DNA from: Lysobacter_I brunescens
GTDB taxonomy: Bacteria; Pseudomonadota; Gammaproteobacteria; Xanthomonadales; Xanthomonadaceae
NCBI RefSeq assembly: GCF_042677005.1
Contig: NZ_JBHTIF010000005.1
Location: 215,038 to 279,037, forward strand
Length of the DNA: 64,000 nt
Reading direction: 5' to 3'
The notes beneath the pieces are model-generated. The model saw only the letters and a list, made by a program, of their open reading frames with translations, made no database searches and was not told where the DNA came from. Position 1 is the stretch's first letter; every line of letters begins with the position of its first letter. Both the position numbers and the translations under genes were made by a program. Below, piece after piece: positions 63,601-64,000 of this stretch.

Positions 63601-64000
63601 TCTGCGTCAGCTGCGCCGCATACGGGCGGGTCAGCATCGAACCGACCGCCCTCACCGTGTACACCTGCCGCCCCGCTGCGTCGTACACGAAGTTGGTGTA
63701 TTCGTCGCCATCGGCCGCGACCACCATCGACTCCAGCTGCACCGCAGTGGTGGCATCGGTGATCGTCGCCAGATTCAGCGGGGTGACGGCCTTGCGCACC
63801 ACGACCACTCGATCCGATGCATCGTAGCGGTAACGGGTATACGCGCCGATCCCATCAATCGTGTACTGCATCCGCCCCGCAGCGTCGTACACGCGACGCT
63901 CGCCCTGCGCCGTCGCCGGATTCGCGGCGACGAACGCGGCGAGGTCGGACTCCACGCCGTTGCCGCCGGCGATCTTGCCCGCCGTGGTCAGATCCAGCAT
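51149..64000 (-). CDS. Giant YD-repeat (Rhs-like) toxin-type protein, N terminus outside window
   Basis: Partial: 4283 residues are visible and the frame is open to the window edge. In protein order: YD repeats (64000 to about 56960; YDAAGR-type motifs) carrying two copies of a 314-residue module with a lectin-like insert; six Ig/cadherin-like domains (about 56940-55175); a second YD block (about 55050-54000); a LysM-like motif (MVLEGETLATLAQRVYG, near 53870); a Gly/Ala-rich hydrophobic region (about 53620-53130); an EF-hand-like loop (about 52735-52775); and an unrecognised C-terminal tip. Rhs shells encapsulate and deliver C-terminal toxins, usually by type VI or other secretion (family knowledge). 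No secretion genes are visible here. The last 1.7 kb is AT-richer than the rest. Confidence 0.9.
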   Translation of the reverse strand: MLDLTTAGKIAGGNGVESDLAAFVAANPATAQGERRVYDAAGRMQYTIDGIGAYTRYRYDASDRVVVVRKAVTPLNLATITDATTAVQLESMVVAADGDEYTNFVYDAAGRQVYTVRAVGSMLTRPYAAQLTQTRYDGAGRVLATMAYAAHFTVDENTVQAMSGGSATDAHFSAFVSANAGTAQTQRTVYDAAGRATYTIDGTGAYTRVWRDGADRVVASRTFATRLSAAALAALSDATTIGSLDGQLAWTEADQANYRIHDAAGRVRFIYSSMGQLQEMRYDGVGRALSTIAYVPPFWGDGTFTNKLFAGTATEADFASFTTANAATAQRQRTVYDASGHARYQIDALGYVTQSNHDGAGRLQSTHTYRNAVALTSALTTKLDAGTATDADIATAAGAASTVAPWSTGFDGQKIPGLDLSLLDPLSNNSGRIENGRVVFNRVPSGSGTNWPQLWSVDSYTLAEGRTFRTEITTDATQTNNSLLLSLRNTANNFGNEGIAIQNGRLQLYRGTAEGGHSFSDLGGLNNSTTYVVEIETTSTSITTFIYAKGQGRDSGWRVDRAVTSAAYGSFKFLIHGTTEANVSGASLFVDNLAILNSNAVASESYRYDAAGQLIAKVDGLGNTETYRYDAAGRRVSVTNANGHTSRMVYDGTGQLRYSIDALGYVTQSNYDGAGRLLSRHTYRNAIALTPALAAKLDAGTATDADIAAAAGAASTVAPWSTGFDNKTIPGLDLSLLDPLGNNGAKIENGRIVFNRVPSGGGTNWPQVWSLDNYTLAENRGFRAEIATGPDQGNNNLLFALRNTANNFGNEGVYVANGRLYAYRGTPEGTVTFNDLGALSNSTTYVVEIETTSTSITTFVYAKGQGRDSGYRIDRAVTSAAYGPFKLLIHGTSEAGVSGASLSVDNLAILNGNAVASESYRYNAAGQVIAKVDGLGNTETYTYDGAGRRLSVTDANGNTSRVVYDNSGRQIYSIDATGAFTRTWYNAAGQVAAVRKFDARFDSAILSDAVTVHQLDFQLEPLGAWSKGYQQEFRVYDAAGQLQFVYDGAAYVTHYEYDGAGRLVTTRRYASQFISGDATLTNRLLAGQAKYSDFAAFVTANESTARMEAQVYDAAGQVRFALQRNFGQWTVSERAYDGAGRTISETRYGATIAYAPGQTDSQLVAALSSQTDKRTTRYLLDSVGQTRFVVDATGAVSEQRYDAVGQVIETRSYGVRPNNITIDTAGVTAWARTQAAADIRKVTNTYDAAGRLTARTDGLNRSETFTYDGADRMLTRTDRAGAVWTYQYDAAGRKTADISPEAEVYGITAQGMLSVALRSVVTRYAYNALGQLASKTEDADNASGKRTTRYDYDKVGRLVKTTLPHPGSLDYYSGEIVYSGPAPTVEITYDALGNAVVQKDANNHYSYKIYDGFGRVSAEVDQEHNVTTYLYNAYGEQVRLLRYAAKLITTGSAFSSANWQAGKEIIWAQVQAGIDNNNAQNRFIFTDYNQRGEKIEVRLSAVEYRNLDDTSILSSGTPTTRYEYNAYGEVVREKVLQSGSTDPQAGGGFWAETYRYYDQAGRMTHVVDAEGYMTEMQYSATGEVLKTIEYARAVAVRNAPSNSPGAPVQSNYTGSLGLSTSTPPAAPAAGDPATGYNRETQWTYDILGRKSSETLVRHVRGTDGNVQQQLLASSYGYDAEDRVTTLTNATGTTTTTYNVLGQVASVREPSRQVLTDTADAALQASSATNLASSSLYVTRSPYTTMAYDGLGRLIAARRHANGHDGVNPPAIDNARDQVTLSVYDALGRVVMSQNGLGDRTWSHYDNTDKLTHSWTRHRRSDGNNDTVVHRDYTYDKTGRQTSAKQRRMTLDGVTLLGTDQFEVATYNAFGEIISKAYEGIQGTLLYTYDNAGRLVSDNSTGAIRKYAYNLAGQQTRESHWVKLDAASTAVEVSTAMTVDGLGRTTKVVLPSHTSDAATTSTVLQSYDRWGNLTRVVDARGYQSDFEYNDQNQLVKETRPLAWVVAENGAGNWQRPVHHRYYDVQGRLVGTRDANGNLRQYAYDSVGQQVAVTDGTGNVTRYAYDVLGRQRMVEDGVGHITWQEFDRADRVTSIGDFLTNGAARTRHVQQSYLLNQNGDRLTVTNALNATAKYDYDSQGRVIRSETAMGVWQEYGYDVMGRKVQERSVLSYGSYQPDASEAAIEYNSLSWKYDAFGRVIDHDNLSGRDSDYEYDPLSGMLMREVAVGGPAGTTPGVKKVSYYRNGRVREVLEYNSDVQNQSGQPTSTYRYEYDASGNRTMEYAKTSDVYGLQVQTVARTVYDSNNRILRVTQDDVNDAGAVLKRNFELRYDYDANGNRRRVVTQSGYGPNLQGVTPTNQTPVVASTPRDRGVRPGELSQFRLLFTDIFRDAENDALTLTITKGDGTALPSWLTATRDPQTGEIIFAANVPAGTPDTDLVVKLAVHEAGSPAQQASTTFTVRVRQNHVPEVLQGVSTELKATVGQVFAATLSATDYFTDLDVTEQLALSLTGPALPAWLSVDTTGGRVRLQGTPPSTQTVSITLRATDSRGAFVDRTVQLVAQQNLPPQVVASPGTVQASIGYAFSWTVPVSQVFTDPNGDTLRIGASGLPAWLSFEHQNGTNPPQLRITGQVPPGATNGQVFTITLTATEPSGASVSTTMQILSTNNVAPDAAIIENKSIKQNVLYSTTLPEFYDRNGDVLSYSVTGLPPGLSFNSGNRLLSGTPTVPGVWAVTYQASDGGQSTSRTFTIQVQANTAPNSVPITGKAAGVGGNVLLVLPAFNDPDGDLLSYSISNLPPGLSFDPNNRRITGAPTTQGSWTVTYSAVDGRGGTASVQFVYTISAQPVNQPPQLLSPLQDRQAEGNVLFTHAIPTGAFVDPEGGGLTYSYTILSSDTPTGWLSYNPTNKTFSGTPHAAADGTIVIRITATDSQGATEYDDFVISVYPYQGNGEEQPLGIGGETEGAAYSFDMGMEVAPYSDAGETGPVYATTSSSGSNPLPPQVQDKWFTYDAENRLRIVNGVLSGAAGAVGTTISMTMSNQFDSYEQVYDAAGRVTLLARRRANQYGQETTMVQRSVYDLRGQREYEFHMQTVGTPENGIAKRYFYDAVGRLVETRSYYQANESVAAPLDQEGYPRGFDMSIGGWLNGAEQQTYDADGRLTWQRTLHRENQPTWRDPEMNTPSSGEWSDLGVLTNKSEIFYTTAAGGSGYDAAGRLVHYRYKSADIEWNTHSYNLQYEGWDSWQEKTVAGSSSYYKYRATTNTLTYDYFGRLIKQVENTPLPTNYGVLHDRVKAYTHTGDGTIMTRREGTLESNVFTQVADSTGAKANFLFVHAAGKQQAEIKEGGSIRTNNGTYSIPQITTLNGGAPYTAGGSMVMVLEGETLATLAQRVYGTDMLWYTIADANGMGDRDAKLVAGTQLKVPEVSVSQNDASTFKPYNANDAIGNITPSLPFIPPPPGQKCKWLSTLIGVVVNIVVSYYAGPVAGAAAGNLATQGSALMLNGQYDWGRFFRFTVNPFGGNSSDLNRAIFDPLGNGAPGMIDYESVAISAAAAYVGGGVAGAAGGGVTGAMAGAAASYATTYGLNRALGRDASFSLRGFAASVATAGITAGVFGGMGKPGTSTDTEINPWGRGAFGHSQTSYTKFEWNKVVAQHLAINLAKGAISYAVNRAFDAPGTSWNNVDFLVNAVGDTIGSGITGQIDNQVNSVKQVWQARSVRRQPTTVSFEPGETDRHSGPTFDPRIGPPADMNDDGRHSDEDVRAINAQFGLSWVPLRSQEGITFDYPPESIAGQGYIDAAKRGEMLEPTSSFGEQSDMKMELARVQAYQEALEKLRLPIQGGMSGKQLTRYENHNALIDNTGNVLKAYTAIVLDDGSGRRMLSDLKAGISRLNADHPLLIASQLDLAAVRSMDDRTLRSAVLAGMRTTLTNSYEFATHTRPAAITNTFHNRMANFFVNMDGAHFDQLGKTSAISDAAVMSGQTRVLWLVAGLSALWQSGTLGDDKLFARKLGSVGLISRRENARIQSDASGEQLGALAKLGIGGALNKYVSVPATITGGLVTEIPDAQAGIRMPRASGWSAAAGGSITRLLGTELRSLTKGYSPASFKAYVASLENRFAGNVANVGRDRAIAELLPSGRVPTVKKGFNAWWDDLTVSEARTILQVPKYREAIAERIRNGGAKHEWMMVVEALKFKSWGVSMDEVHRFTTGTLDLKWVVPGTGVRGAHTVIVNGEKVSGPGSKQFHNELRAVIVNSNSLREYNAGVIALRDRWKIDPALLPPLPVARK
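52735..52775 (-). other. EF-hand/dockerin-like calcium loop in the YD-repeat protein
   Basis: The residues DMNDDGRHSDED fit the 12-residue calcium loop (Asp1, Asn3, Asp5, Gly6, Ser9, Asp12), as in EF-hands and dockerins. Only one loop is seen, just before the C-terminal third of the tail. Confidence 0.5.
53735..53886 (-). other. LysM-like domain in the YD-repeat protein
   Basis: MVMVLEGETLATLAQRVYG and YTIADANGMGD, then GTQLKVPE, follow the LysM order of a G-D/E-T-L start, an N-containing middle and an L-x-V-P end. LysM binds peptidoglycan, which would tether or guide the protein at a cell wall. Confidence 0.75.
55175..56940 (-). repeat. Six tandem Ig/cadherin-like domains
   Basis: Six segments of about 90-105 residues each start near NQPP/NTAPN/NHVPE and contain a variant of LPPGLSFDPNNRRITGAPT with DPDGDxLxYSI before it. 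This is the He_PIG/cadherin-like pattern. Approximate boundaries are 56940-56620, 56615-56320, 56318-56012, 56010-55745, 55744-55475 and 55470-55175. They interrupt the YD-repeat region. Confidence 0.82.
61081..62022 (-). repeat. Second copy of a 942-bp direct repeat in the YD-repeat gene
   Basis: Copy 2 of two in-frame modules of 314 codons. Each holds YD repeats (ALGYVTQSN, GAGRL) plus an insert of about 200 residues starting APWSTGFD and containing NNFGNEG and YVVEIETTSTSITTF. The insert looks like a beta-sandwich lectin-type fold (inference). Boundaries approximate; the offset between copies is exactly 942 bases at several anchors. Confidence 0.9.
62023..62964 (-). repeat. First copy of a 942-bp direct repeat in the YD-repeat gene
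   Basis: Copy 1, immediately adjacent to copy 2. The ends of the insert (TSTSITTF, KGQGRDSG, DRAVTSAAYG, VDNLAILN) are nearly identical between copies, while the middle around the LYRGT/AYRGT stretch has diverged, as after an old duplication with uneven homogenisation. Confidence 0.9.

Overview
The window is high-GC DNA (well over 60% by eye, except near 50.3-53 kb). It carries a gammaproteobacterial gene set arranged as in the Xanthomonadaceae/Lysobacteraceae (Xanthomonas, Lysobacter, Luteimonas). Pointers are a pilMNOPQ operon divergent from a class A penicillin-binding protein, a TolC gene behind an isoaspartyl-methyltransferase-like gene, groESL under a CIRCE-like operator, a degraded REP-associated transposase, and a giant YD-repeat protein. 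Genus is not decidable from the sequence.

Layout. 0.06-1.4 kb: dicarboxylate/amino-acid cation symporter. 1.5-8.8 kb: a tightly overlapping minus-strand operon, moxR - DUF58 - DUF4381 - batA - batB/C - batD, a MoxR ATPase/von Willebrand A chaperone-like system. 8.9-14.1 kb: pilM-N-O-P-Q, the type IV pilus alignment subcomplex and secretin. 14.4-17.0 kb: mrcA. 17.1-19.2 kb: an unknown gene coupled to an ATP-grasp gene, then a cold-shock/DUF1294 fusion. 19.3-24.5 kb: RND efflux pump and adaptor divergent from a TetR regulator. 24.7-26.7 kb: PCMT-like methyltransferase and TolC. 26.8-32.5 kb: LPS assembly (waaA, lpxL-like acyltransferase, O-antigen ligase-like protein, glycosyltransferase, zinc-finger protein). 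32.6-36.7 kb: GST-like, YceI, RutE-like nitroreductase, ELM1-like protein and a yqjD-yqjE-yqjK-like membrane trio. 36.8-41.2 kb: an OLD-like ATPase/Toprim-like protein and glnE. 41.7-46.6 kb: LuxR-type regulator, S9 peptidase and a large secreted protein. 46.9-49.0 kb: groEL and groES. 49.1-50.5 kb: RAYT-like transposase remnant with inverted REP-like repeats. 50.5-64 kb: an immunity-like gene and a giant Rhs/YD-repeat protein whose N terminus lies outside the window.

How the genes work together. Most of the window is envelope biology: pili, peptidoglycan synthesis, lipid A/core/O-antigen assembly, efflux and periplasmic quality control. The accessory part is the right end. There the polymorphic-toxin-like YD-repeat protein combines YD repeats, six tandem Ig/cadherin-like domains, a LysM-like motif, a Gly/Ala-rich hydrophobic region, an EF-hand-like loop and an unrecognised C-terminal tip. 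Its stop codon overlaps the start of an AT-rich downstream gene, the arrangement expected of a toxin-immunity pair. The toxin tip and immunity gene match no family I can name and are the best candidates for an undescribed system here.
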